DNA of 64,000 bases from an uncultured Selenomonas sp. (GCA_905372355.1 CAJPOT010000005.1:124001-188000); one strand, 5' to 3'. Positions 27,013 through 35,472 are shown, counted from the stretch's first letter. Notes: generated by a model not told the origin, from the letters alone. A program made the numbers and translations.

Positions 27013-27934
27013 AAAGAAGAACGCAAAGGAGGCGCGCGAAAACAAGAAGAAAGAGCTGCTGGTCAAACATGCCGAGAGTCGCAGACAGCAGATGGAGATG
27101 AACCAGCAGAAGCAGCAGGCAGCGCAAAGGCCTGCTCCGAGCGAGAGCAATGCGGCGGACGATGGCATGCCGACGCTGGAAGAACAGCTCAAGCGTGTGC
27201 CCAGGAACTCGTTTCCTCCTGTGCGACTCCCGGAGCATCCCTTGCCTGAGTCCAAGGAGATTCGCTTCGACGAATTTACGCTGGAAGTCGCGGCGCTTTC
27301 ACCGCTGCACCTCGGCTCGGGGCGCGCCGATGTCAACGTCGATGCTGAGGTCGTGCATGACCGGGCGGGATTGCCCTACTTCCCCGGAAAGCGGCTCAAG
27401 GGGCTCATTTACGAGAGTGCGCTGGAAGTCCTTGAGATGTCCGAATTGGCAGGATTGAACCTCTTTACAGAAGAGGAAATGGAGGAGCTTTTCCAGCATA
27501 ACGTGCAGAGCGATACACAGCTGACGATACCGAACCTTCAGCTTGCGTCGGAGGAAGCAGCGCGGCAGATGGAAGAAGACTGGCTTTACCTGCAGCAGCA
27601 CTATCCCGACCTCGTCTCTGCGCAGGATGTTCTTTCGCTCTATACCTCGCTGCGCTATCAGACGATGATTGATCGTGAGACAGGTACGGCTGCCGAAACG
27701 TCGCTCAGGAACATCCGCGTCGTCGATGAAGGCCTCGTTTTTTGCGGCACGGTACGTCTCAAAAGAGGAACGCGGAAAAAGCTCACGATTCTTGCGCTGG
27801 CGCTGCGCAACCTCTCGCAGGCGGGCATGAAGCGCAATCGAGGCTTCGGCCGCATATCGTGCGCGATGCTGCAGCAGGGGAAAGATATACGGAGCGTCCT
27901 CGTCAATGAAGCGCTGAAAGGGGGCAAGGTTTGA
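27005..27934 (+). CDS. cas7: Cas7 (Csm3-like RAMP) with charged N-terminal extension
   Basis: 309 residues from ATG 27005 (GGGAGGTG upstream, inside the end of cas10). Residues 1-75 are an extension rich in Lys, Glu and Gln, probably disordered. The RAMP domain begins near 90: EVAALSPLHLGSG, Asp113 in VNVDAEVVHD, then PYFPGKRLKGLIYESALE; the C-terminal glycine-rich loop is KRNRGFGRISC. Asp113 occupies the position of the target-RNA-cleaving Asp of Csm3 (spacing to the xPG motif). It is likely a backbone subunit binding crRNA. csx10 starts 1 nt after its stop. Confidence 0.88.
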   Translation: MAKKKNAKEARENKKKELLVKHAESRRQQMEMNQQKQQAAQRPAPSESNAADDGMPTLEEQLKRVPRNSFPPVRLPEHPLPESKEIRFDEFTLEVAALSPLHLGSGRADVNVDAEVVHDRAGLPYFPGKRLKGLIYESALEVLEMSELAGLNLFTEEEMEELFQHNVQSDTQLTIPNLQLASEEAARQMEEDWLYLQQHYPDLVSAQDVLSLYTSLRYQTMIDRETGTAAETSLRNIRVVDEGLVFCGTVRLKRGTRKKLTILALALRNLSQAGMKRNRGFGRISCAMLQQGKDIRSVLVNEALKGGKV

Positions 27935-27935
27935 G

Positions 27936-29582
27936 ATGAAAAAGATCCGTGTAAAAATAGAGACCCTTTCGCCGATCGTGCTGGCGACGCGCACCAATAC
28001 GACCGTCATGACGTCGTCGCACGATTTCTTCAGCGGCACGCTCGTGCGCGGTATGCTGGCCGAGCGCTACATTGAAGCGAAGAATCTTGGCAGTCAGGCG
28101 CAGGAGGACGAGGATTTTCTCGGACTCTTCTTCGACAAACTGCGCTTCGTCGCCGCCTATCCCGTGCGTGCGTTGGATGGAAAGCGCGCCTCCTTTGTAC
28201 CCGCTTCGGTGCAGCGCCTCAAGGACGGAGAGGCGGTCAAGGACTTGCTCGCAGATGCTCCCGAGGCAGGGTACAAGACATTGCGCGGCTTTGCCGTGAT
28301 CGAAGACGGCGGCATCGAGAAGGTGGATGTCGCAAAGAACATATCGCTGCACATGAGCCGCAGTAACGTCAAGGAACGGCAGGGCAAGGAGAGGGGAAGC
28401 TCGTCCTTGGAGCGTCTTGCGGGACGTTCGCGCGACGGCGCGATCTACAACTATGAAGCTGTAGAGAAAGGCGTGCGCTTCGAAGGCGAAGTCTTCGGTG
28501 AGGATGCGGCGTTGGAAAGCTTCATGGACGCCTTGGGAACGGCTTCATGGACGGCGCAGGCGGGGCGTGCGCGCCATGCGCAATACGGCGCCTGCCGCGT
28601 ACAGCTTGAGCCGGTGGAATTCATGCCTGAAAGCGTCGAGCCGGATGCAGACAATCGCATCAATCTGCGTCTAGAGACGCCGCTTCTCGCGGCGGATGAC
28701 CTCCTGTCGAGCGCTGCTGTGGCTCTGCAGCAGATCGTTGACCGCCTCAACGAGGGCACTGCGGGAGAGTTTTCCCTTCACGCCTACGATCCAAAGCGGA
28801 GTGCAGCACAGGGAGATGTGGAAAACACGGTCTTTGCCGATTTTGTCGAGGTGGACAACTTCGTAGGCATCTGGGGCATGAAGCGCCCGCGCGCCGTTGC
28901 CCTCGCGGCAGGAAGCGTCTTTGCCGTAGAGAAGGAGAGCGCGTGGACAGAGAGCGACAAGGAGCGACTGCAAAGACTGCTGTACGATGGCGTCGGCGTA
29001 CGCACGGAAGAGGGCTTTGGTCAGCTTCGCCTCTGGCATCTGCAGCCGCTTTCTCTCGCGAAGAGGATGCAGCAAAAGGAACGGCGTGCAGTCAAGTCGC
29101 CCGAGGTGCGCAGGCGGGCGAAAGAACTCCTCCTCTGCGCGGCGCAGCGGAAGATGGTCGTCTATGCGGCGGAAGATGTGCAGAAGCTCACGGGGGGTAA
29201 AGGGGTATCGCACTTTTTCGCACGACTCGATTCGATGTGGATGCGTGGACGGGCAAACATGCAGGGAGCATTGCGCGAGGAAATCCGCAGTCAGAAAAGC
29301 AATGCGTCGACGCCCTTTGCCAGGAATCTAGAGGCGATCAAGTTCAACGGGCGCTCCTTGGAGGAACTTTTGATGAAGGCGAATCTCGCCGATATGCCGT
29401 ACAACAAGGAACGTCGTTGGAAAAAAGAGCTGGGCGAAGATCTCGAGGCATTCCTGGAAGATGTAGGCGAGCCGGACTTCCTGACGAGCGGCACGGCGCA
29501 GGACGCGCTCTTCTATGCGTATTGGCACAATTTCTTCCGCTTCGCGAGAAAGGCAGCGGCAGGAAAAGGAGGCGAGGAGTGA
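27936..29582 (+). CDS. csx10: Csx10 (III-D Cas5-type RAMP) with helical C-terminal domain
   Basis: 548 residues. The RAMP part (about 1-370) opens with KIRVKIETLSPIVLATRTN and SSHDFFSGTLVRGMLAERYI. It contains two glycine-rich stretches: AQAGRARHAQYGACRV, and near 355 VGVRTEEGFGQLRLWHL. Csx10 is the III-D marker and plays the Cas5 role, capping the crRNA 5' handle. Residues about 375-548 lack RAMP motifs and look all-helical (SPEVRRRAKELLLCAA ... FYAYWHNFFRFARKAA). No separate small-subunit gene exists in the operon, so this tail may be a fused Cas11. The stop overlaps the next start (TGATG). Confidence 0.88.
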   Translation: MKKIRVKIETLSPIVLATRTNTTVMTSSHDFFSGTLVRGMLAERYIEAKNLGSQAQEDEDFLGLFFDKLRFVAAYPVRALDGKRASFVPASVQRLKDGEAVKDLLADAPEAGYKTLRGFAVIEDGGIEKVDVAKNISLHMSRSNVKERQGKERGSSSLERLAGRSRDGAIYNYEAVEKGVRFEGEVFGEDAALESFMDALGTASWTAQAGRARHAQYGACRVQLEPVEFMPESVEPDADNRINLRLETPLLAADDLLSSAAVALQQIVDRLNEGTAGEFSLHAYDPKRSAAQGDVENTVFADFVEVDNFVGIWGMKRPRAVALAAGSVFAVEKESAWTESDKERLQRLLYDGVGVRTEEGFGQLRLWHLQPLSLAKRMQQKERRAVKSPEVRRRAKELLLCAAQRKMVVYAAEDVQKLTGGKGVSHFFARLDSMWMRGRANMQGALREEIRSQKSNASTPFARNLEAIKFNGRSLEELLMKANLADMPYNKERRWKKELGEDLEAFLEDVGEPDFLTSGTAQDALFYAYWHNFFRFARKAAAGKGGEE

Positions 29583-31009
29583 TGGCGATGAGCGAAGAGA
29601 GTATCAAGAGCAAGGTCATCCTCAAAGGCACGCTCGTCCTCGATGCGCCGCTCCTCATCGGTGCGGGCGGCAGCGGTGCAGGCAATGAGATCGATACCGA
29701 GGTGCTGAAGACAAAAGCAGGACAGCCGTTCATCCCCGGCACATCGCTCGCCGGGGCGCTGCGAGAGTTCATGACAGCGGAAAATGCGCTCGGCATGCGT
29801 CTGCTTTTTGGCACAGAAGCCGCGTATGAAAGACAGCATAATGCGGCTTGGCAAAGCTCCATCCGCATCGACGACGTCAAGCTGAACAACGTGGAAATCG
29901 TCGTGCGCGACGGCGTGAGCCTCGACGAGATCACGGGCACGGCAATCGAGCATCATAAGTTCGACTACGAGGCGGTGGGCAGCGGCGCGACGGGGAAGTT
30001 CTTCGCCGAGATCACGCAGCGCGGCATCCATGAGAGGTACGGGGACGCTATGAAGGAGGCGGTTGACCTCTTGGCGCATAGACTCGCTGCAGGGTTCTCC
30101 TTGGGCGCACATACGGCTAAGGGCTTTGGCGAAGTGTATGTGAGGGATTTGCAGGTTCGCCGCTATGATTTCAAAAATCCCGCTCACGTCAGAGCTTGGC
30201 TTGGCTCAGAGGGAAAGAGCGAAGCTCTCGTCGAGCCGGAAGTATACGAACGGCAGAAGGGCTTCTATGCCAAGGATGACTGCGTGCTCGAAGCGAAGTT
30301 CGCCTTGAAAAGCTCGCTTCTCGTGCGCGACTATGCGCGTGCTATGGAGGTGAAGACGGCAGAGCGCATGGATGATAAGGGGACGTCCGTGCAGGCGCTC
30401 ATGCTGCGCGAAAACGATCATTGGCTGATTCCCGGCGCGAGCATCAAGGGGGCGCTGCGCCATCGTGCGGCAGAGATCCTGCGAAAGCTCGATATCGACA
30501 GCACACTGCTCGACCGCATGATGGGGCCGTCGCTCGATCGCATCAAGGAGAAGCCGGAGGAAAAGTGGAAGAGCCGCCTGCTCGTTTCGGAAGTGCGTCT
30601 GGAAGACGGTGTTGCAGCAAGACTGCAGACACGCGTGCGGATCGACCGCTTCACGGGCGGCAAGATTCCTACGAGCCTCTTCACAGAGGCTCCTGTATGG
30701 CAGACAGAAAAAGAGCGCGCGGTGCTTTCCATGCGCCTTGTCCTGCATGAGCCGAAGGAAGAGGAGCGCGCCTGGCAGATCGGCCTTCTGCTCCTTTTGC
30801 TCAAGGAATTGTCACTCGGCAGACTGGCGCTCGGCGGCGAGAAGGGCATCGGCCGCGGTGTGCTTGAGGGAAGAGGCGCCGTCCTGCATTATCATGGTGA
30901 GAAAATTTCCTGGGATGCGACGCCCGGCGCCTTGACGGATGAAGAGCGGCGGAAATTGCAGGGATTCGTCGAAGCCCTGCTGAAAAAGAGGGAGGCGAAA
31001 GCTCTATGA
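29582..31009 (+). CDS. Double-RAMP Cas7-Cas7 protein (Cas7-2x type)
   Basis: 475 residues. It has two RAMP domains in one chain. The first (1-about 225): LDAPLLIGAGG, Asp38 in GNEIDTEVLK, PFIPGTSLAGALREF, and glycine loop HTAKGFGEVYV. The second (about 235-475): SSLLVRDYARA, then WLIPGASIKGALRHRAAEIL, and GGEKGIGRGVLEG. At the position of Asp38 the second domain has Gln, so only the first looks able to cleave target RNA. This matches the Cas7-2x subunit described for the fused III-D variant complex. ATG 29588 is an alternative start. Confidence 0.87.
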   Translation: MAMSEESIKSKVILKGTLVLDAPLLIGAGGSGAGNEIDTEVLKTKAGQPFIPGTSLAGALREFMTAENALGMRLLFGTEAAYERQHNAAWQSSIRIDDVKLNNVEIVVRDGVSLDEITGTAIEHHKFDYEAVGSGATGKFFAEITQRGIHERYGDAMKEAVDLLAHRLAAGFSLGAHTAKGFGEVYVRDLQVRRYDFKNPAHVRAWLGSEGKSEALVEPEVYERQKGFYAKDDCVLEAKFALKSSLLVRDYARAMEVKTAERMDDKGTSVQALMLRENDHWLIPGASIKGALRHRAAEILRKLDIDSTLLDRMMGPSLDRIKEKPEEKWKSRLLVSEVRLEDGVAARLQTRVRIDRFTGGKIPTSLFTEAPVWQTEKERAVLSMRLVLHEPKEEERAWQIGLLLLLLKELSLGRLALGGEKGIGRGVLEGRGAVLHYHGEKISWDATPGALTDEERRKLQGFVEALLKKREAKAL

Positions 31010-31605
31010 GCATCGAACTGGCATTGGAAGATCAGATGTGCATACAGCAGGGAAGCTCAGAGAGGCTCGCCGTAAGTCTCGAGAGGAATGAAACCGCCCT
31101 CTGCGAAAAGCTCGAAACGCTCGGCATGAAGGAAGCGAATGTCGTCGTCTGGCAGGTGCACGGCATCACTTGGGGACGCTGGCAGAACGGCTCGCTCAAG
31201 CTGGCAGGCGATGCGGCGAAGAAGTGCAGCCTGTGGCTGGAACTGCGCGTATTCAACGAGGAAGAAGAGCTTCATTTGAAGAAGAGCGGCGACATGTGGC
31301 TCGGGCGTTGGCGCAAGGACGGCGCGGGCGAGGCGACGGAATACGTTGACAGCATCTCACGCTTCTGGGGCGAGAGAGTAGAGGCAGCGGATGCGCCCGA
31401 AGGCTATATGAAGCTCGAAGATGCAGCGCGAAAGCTCAAGCAGATTTTGCCGCAGGCCGAAGAGCGCGCGAAATACTACGGCTTGGTGACGCGCAGCTAT
31501 ATCGGCTACGAGGCGACGGGGCAGGCCGGCTATGCGGACTATCGCTACGTGCGCATAGCGGCGGCGGATGTGGAAGGAGGTATGGAAGATGGCAATGCGA
31601 GATGA
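31006..31605 (+). CDS. csx19: Csx19 (TIGR03984-like) type III-D accessory subunit
   Basis: 199 residues, start overlapping the previous stop (ATGA). The pattern of an early VVVWQVHGITWGRWQNG, then LWLELRVFNEEEELHLKKSG and later IAAADVEGG fits the Csx19/TIGR03984 family found only with csx10-type III loci. Csx19 is a complex subunit with no known catalytic role. The position between the double RAMP and the large RAMP is the usual one. Identity by motif pattern and context. Confidence 0.8.
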   Translation: MSIELALEDQMCIQQGSSERLAVSLERNETALCEKLETLGMKEANVVVWQVHGITWGRWQNGSLKLAGDAAKKCSLWLELRVFNEEEELHLKKSGDMWLGRWRKDGAGEATEYVDSISRFWGERVEAADAPEGYMKLEDAARKLKQILPQAEERAKYYGLVTRSYIGYEATGQAGYADYRYVRIAAADVEGGMEDGNAR

Positions 31606-33403
31606 AAAAGCCACGGCATCGTACAACTTCGTGCCGCTGCCAGCGACGGTCATCCGTTCGCCCATCGACGGCGGTGCGAAGAATGATGCAGAACGGCAGG
31701 AAAACTACAAGAGATATGTGAAGGAACATGGCAGGCTCAGCGGCTATATTGAGCTGAGCTGCCGCACGATGACGCCTGTCTTCATCGGCACGGGCGACAA
31801 GGAAGGCGCGTTCTTCGCCCCTGTCGGCAAACCCGTCCTGCCGGGCAGCACGCTTCGCGGCATGGTCAAGAACATCTTCAAGATCGTGACCTGCGGCGCG
31901 ATGCGCATGATGAAATCCGATGTTGTGGGCGGTCAGCGACAAGATTTCGATGTCGACAATCGGAGACTCTATTTTCGCACTGTAGCTGCGAAAAAGAACA
32001 GTCTCACGAAACTCTATGATGAAGAATTGCTCGAAAGGACTGATACGGATGAAGATGGCGAGCGGATCAGCATAACGAAGGCAGAAGCAGCGTTTCTCGT
32101 CCATGACAGCCAAGATGGAAACCATTACATGTGCCGTGCCGAATATCGCCATAAGAAGGTCGAAGATAAAGGTTTTCTTAAGCACAATGCAGGAAAGATT
32201 CTTTGGGAAACGTACGAAAGGACGGGAGAACTTCCCTGCTTTACCGGCGCGATGTTTTCCAAGAAGCGCTATACCGTGCATTTCAATCCAGACTGGAATG
32301 ACCGTGTGCTTGTCACGCCGGAGGTTATAGCGCAATACAAAGAAGATCTTTTGCGCAGCGATGTCTTGGATTTGTTCAAGCTGGCGCGCAAGAATGAGGA
32401 GGCAAGGAACTTTACGGGAGATGATCGCTATGATTTCGTTGTGCCTTGCTTTTACAAGAATGAAAATGGCACGGTGAAACATTTCGGGTTTGGGCAGTTC
32501 TATCGTATTTGCTACCCTTATCGGCTTGGTGAGGCAGGGCATATTCCCGAGATCCTTCAGTCGAAAGCCGTTGATTATGCGGATGCTCTTTTTGGTCGCA
32601 CGGAGCTTTGGGGCAGCCGTTTGTTCTTTGAGGATGCCGTGCTCAAAGAAAGCAAGGGATTTGAAGGGCAGCATTACTCGAAAACCTTGGGCGAGCCGAA
32701 ACCCACGTCGTTCCAGCTCTACATGGAGCAAGAAGATGGAAAGAATCTCAATCACTGGGGCACGGAAAATGCCGCGATTCGCGGCTATAAGCTGTATTGG
32801 CATCAGAAGCCGGGTTTTCGCTGGCAAAAAAACGGTGTCGTGAAGGAAAATGTCGACCGCAAACTGCGCCCCTTGAAGGCGGGCAATGTGTTCGAGGGTA
32901 GAATACGCTTCAAGAACCTAAGCGAAGTGGAGCTTGGCGCATTGCTCAAGGTCTTTTCGCTCGCGGCAAAAGATCGCAAGCTTTGCTTCAAGATTGGCCA
33001 GGGCAAGGGCATCGGGCTCGGCAGCGTGCGCATCGATGCGAAGCTCGTCCTCGTGGACGAAGTGCATGGCTATGAGCAGCTTTTTGCGGCGGACGGCGAC
33101 TGGAACAAGGCGGAAAAAGAAACTTCGATGGAAGCATATCTGAAAGCCTTTGATGATGTCATCGCACAGCTCGGCAAAACGGAGCGGGCGCGCTATGAAT
33201 TGTCACAGCAAGCTCTGCTCGATCTTCTCGATTGGAAGGCTGTAGAGCAGAAGGACTGGGCGGCAAGGACGCGGCAGATGACCTTGGGCGACAGGGATTC
33301 TTCTGATCGTGACGAAGTTTCCGACGCAGAGAAAAACCAATTCCGCAATCGTTGGGTCTTGCCGACGGCGCATGAGGTATATGATGAAGGGATAGGCAAA
33401 TGA
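31589..33403 (+). CDS. Large RAMP protein with insertion (TIGR03986-like)
   Basis: 604 residues from ATG 31589 (GGAAGGAGG 8 nt upstream), overlapping csx19 by 17 nt. The RAMP start near 50 reads LSGYIELSCRTMTPVFIGTGDKEG (Asp70 at the Csm3-Asp spacing), then PVLPGSTLRGMVKNIF. A long insertion (about 110-430) separates this from the C-terminal RAMP half (FEGRIRFKNLSEVELGALL ... KIGQGKGIGLGSVRI). This matches TIGR03986-type RAMPs and the 'Cas7-insertion' subunit of III-D variants. A further charged helical tail follows. Codons in 31900-32700 are somewhat more AT-rich than the rest, coinciding with the insertion. Confidence 0.85.
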   Translation: MAMRDEKATASYNFVPLPATVIRSPIDGGAKNDAERQENYKRYVKEHGRLSGYIELSCRTMTPVFIGTGDKEGAFFAPVGKPVLPGSTLRGMVKNIFKIVTCGAMRMMKSDVVGGQRQDFDVDNRRLYFRTVAAKKNSLTKLYDEELLERTDTDEDGERISITKAEAAFLVHDSQDGNHYMCRAEYRHKKVEDKGFLKHNAGKILWETYERTGELPCFTGAMFSKKRYTVHFNPDWNDRVLVTPEVIAQYKEDLLRSDVLDLFKLARKNEEARNFTGDDRYDFVVPCFYKNENGTVKHFGFGQFYRICYPYRLGEAGHIPEILQSKAVDYADALFGRTELWGSRLFFEDAVLKESKGFEGQHYSKTLGEPKPTSFQLYMEQEDGKNLNHWGTENAAIRGYKLYWHQKPGFRWQKNGVVKENVDRKLRPLKAGNVFEGRIRFKNLSEVELGALLKVFSLAAKDRKLCFKIGQGKGIGLGSVRIDAKLVLVDEVHGYEQLFAADGDWNKAEKETSMEAYLKAFDDVIAQLGKTERARYELSQQALLDLLDWKAVEQKDWAARTRQMTLGDRDSSDRDEVSDAEKNQFRNRWVLPTAHEVYDEGIGK

Positions 33404-34212
33404 TCGGTGCTGTTGTCTATCGGCTGCGGGCAGAAGATACTGCCCGTGTGCCAGTTTTTCACGGACGTTGGCTGCATGGGCTGTTCTTCAAGATTATGGA
33501 AGGATATTCGGCGGAGCTTTCCACCTATGTCCATGAGACGCTTAACGTAAAGCCGTTCACCGTGTCGCTCCTCAAGTGGCGGCAGGAAAAAGACGAGGGC
33601 GGCTATCGTGTGGTTACCAGGGGCGAGAGCCTGAGCTGGCGCGTCACGGCGCTTCGGGAGGACGTATTGCAGGCGGCGCTCCATGTTCGCACGGGCGAGG
33701 TTCTGCAAGCGGGGAATTTGCCGCTTCGCGTCGAGAAAGTCAAGGCGGATGGCACAGAGGATTCGGGCGTCGTCGATGAGATGGAGCTTGTCGGCGCGGC
33801 GCTTGGCGCAGGGCGCATCGCGGAACTTCGTCTGCGCTTCCTCTCGCCCGTCGCCTTTCGCCGCGACGATAAGGACTATCCGACGCCTGATCCCGTCTTC
33901 ATCTTTTCGTCGCTTGCCGACAAGTGGCAGCAAGCCGTCATGCCCGTGGAGATGGATCGCGCCTGGGTTCGCGAGGCGGCGGCGAGGGCGCTTCTGGCAG
34001 AATGGCACGGCAGCTCGCGCCGCGTCTACTTCGGCGGCGACCGCGGCATGCTAGCGTTCTCGGGCAGGTTTAGCTACGATGTCACGGCTTTGAATGAAGA
34101 AGAGCAGCACGCACTCCTTCTCCTCGCCCAATTCGCCAACTTCTCCGGCGTCGGCAGACTCACAGGACAGGGATTCGGCGAGACGCGGGCGCTGTATCGG
34201 CTCTTGAGATGA
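33400..34212 (+). CDS. cas6: Cas6 crRNA-processing endoribonuclease
   Basis: 270 residues, start overlapping the previous stop by 4 nt. An N-terminal RAMP fold has histidines H21 and H26 (FHGRWLHGLFF) as catalytic candidates. The typical Cas6 C-terminal glycine-rich motif is at about 246-262 (NFSGVGRLTGQGFGE). It cleaves the array transcript at the base of the repeat hairpin, leaving the 8-nt ATTGAAAC handle. The last codons and the stop (34199-34212) lie in the 33-nt repeat shared with the Rpn gene, so its C-terminus was formed at that junction. Confidence 0.9.
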   Translation: MIGAVVYRLRAEDTARVPVFHGRWLHGLFFKIMEGYSAELSTYVHETLNVKPFTVSLLKWRQEKDEGGYRVVTRGESLSWRVTALREDVLQAALHVRTGEVLQAGNLPLRVEKVKADGTEDSGVVDEMELVGAALGAGRIAELRLRFLSPVAFRRDDKDYPTPDPVFIFSSLADKWQQAVMPVEMDRAWVREAAARALLAEWHGSSRRVYFGGDRGMLAFSGRFSYDVTALNEEEQHALLLLAQFANFSGVGRLTGQGFGETRALYRLLR

Positions 34213-34250
34213 TCGGCATACCGCAGGCGGAACTAAAGAAGAGGCTGTAG
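34199..34250 (+). pseudogene. Remnant of an Rpn-family gene 3' end
   Basis: In the frame starting at 34203 the sequence reads LEMIGIPQAELKKRL then TAG at 34248. It matches the C-terminus of the Rpn gene at 24220. The first 33 nt are a direct repeat of 24969-25001 with one mismatch. It overlaps the end of cas6. Confidence 0.85.
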
Positions 34251-34270
34251 GCGACGCTGTAAGAGCGGCA

Positions 34271-34311
34271 GCAAAAGCGGGAACGCTCTCTATGAGTCTT
34301 CCCGCTTTTGC
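34271..34311 (+). terminator. Terminator of the cas operon
   Basis: A 13-bp stem (34271-34283 with 34299-34311, AAAAGCGGGAA / TTCCCGCTTTT). The T-stretch lies in the descending arm. Confidence 0.75.
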
Positions 34312-34341
34312 CGTTTGCGGAGGAAGGAATTTCTTAGGCCA

Positions 34342-34370
34342 TTGACAGCATTTCAATTTCATGCTATACT
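34342..34370 (+). promoter_or_regulatory. CRISPR array promoter
   Basis: TTGACA at 34342-34347 and TATACT at 34365-34370, 17-nt spacer, 217 nt before the first repeat. The array has its own transcript. Confidence 0.85.
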
Positions 34371-34586
34371 TCGTTACAGTGAAGTCCGAGATTTGCGAAA
34401 AGATTCCATGAGTTTTAGATTTTTTTCGTGGACAAAAGTTTCCTTGATATAGCTGGCTTCGCACCCATTTTAAGCCACTTTTTGCGACAAAAAAATTCCC
34501 TGAGGTTTGGGGAAAAGTGCAAAAGGGAGGGCGTACTAGAAAACCACCTTTTGGGTTCACTGTTTTCAAGGGTTCTGGGAGACAGT
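34371..34586 (+). other. CRISPR leader
   Basis: AT-rich, about 216 nt, no gene. It has several A/T runs (TAGATTTTTTTCG, CGACAAAAAAATTCC) as in CRISPR leaders. It lies at the 5' end of the array, opposite the degenerate last repeat, which sets the array direction. Confidence 0.75.
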
Positions 34587-35472
34587 ATTGCATGCAATCC
34601 ATACCGCTTGCGGTATTGAAACCGCTGAACGCTTCGGACTGAACCGTAGCGCCAAAATTGCATGCAATCCATACCGCTTGCGGTATTGAAACGCTGCATT
34701 AATATCGTTGCCTCAAGAACCGACGAGATTGCATGCAATCCATACCGCTTGCGGTATTGAAACACGATGGCGAGGTCATGAGGGGTGAGGTTGATATACA
34801 CGAATTGCATGCAATCCATACCGCTTGCGGTATTGAAACCCCACAAAAAGCGATACCGAGTTATCGTTCTGCCTATTGCATGCAATCCATACCGCTTGCG
34901 GTATTGAAACGTTCCCCTCCATCTCCAAAGATCCGTCTTCGTGGGCATTGCATGCAATCCATACCGCTTGCGGTATTGAAACAGCAACTGCGCTCTCACA
35001 CAGCAGTTTACGAACATATTGCATGCAATCCATACCGCTTGCGGTATTGAAACAAGTCGACGTCCGCAGGGCTGACGTTTTCCAGCAATTGCATGCAATC
35101 CATACCGCTTGCGGTATTGAAACTTCCCCTTGCGGGGCTTGTGCTCGTAGTAACGGCATTGCATGCAATCTATACCGCTTGCGGTATTGAAACTTCCCCT
35201 TGCGGGGCTTGCGCTCGTAGTAACGGCATTGCATGCAATCTATACCGCTTGCGGTATTGAAACACTTCAGTAACATCCTCAGAGAGACGAATCGTCCATC
35301 ATTGCATGCAATCCATACCGCTTGCGGTATTGAAACATTACGAAGATACCCCAATGCTTGAAACACCAATTATTGCATGCAATCCATACCGCTTGCGGTA
35401 TTGAAACTCCACATTGAAATCGACCCTGAAATTGAACTTGAATTGCATGCAATCCATACCGCTTGCGGTATT
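34587..35472 (+). CRISPR. CRISPR array, 13 repeats, 12 spacers
   Basis: The 36-nt repeats start at 34587, 34657, 34728, 34804, 34875, 34947, 35018, 35088, 35158, 35228, 35301, 35372 and 35442. Spacers are 34-40 nt. The repeat begins with the perfect palindrome ATTGCATGCAAT and has a hairpin ATACCGC-TT-GCGGTAT. It ends in ATTGAAAC, the usual Cas6 5' handle. Repeats 9 and 10 share a C-to-T change at position 14. Spacers 8 (35124-35157) and 9 (35194-35227) are identical except for one base, so a spacer-repeat unit has been duplicated. The last repeat is cut after 31 nt and its GAAAC end is lost. Confidence 0.99.

Noticed and set aside
29237..29581. Upstream extension of the double-RAMP gene to 29237
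   Set aside because: It would overlap csx10 by 346 nt in another frame; ATG 29582 has a good ribosome-binding site and overlaps the csx10 stop in the usual way.
34415..35369. Open frames through the CRISPR array with repeated peptide blocks
   Set aside because: They are translations of the 36-nt repeats; a CRISPR array explains the periodicity fully.
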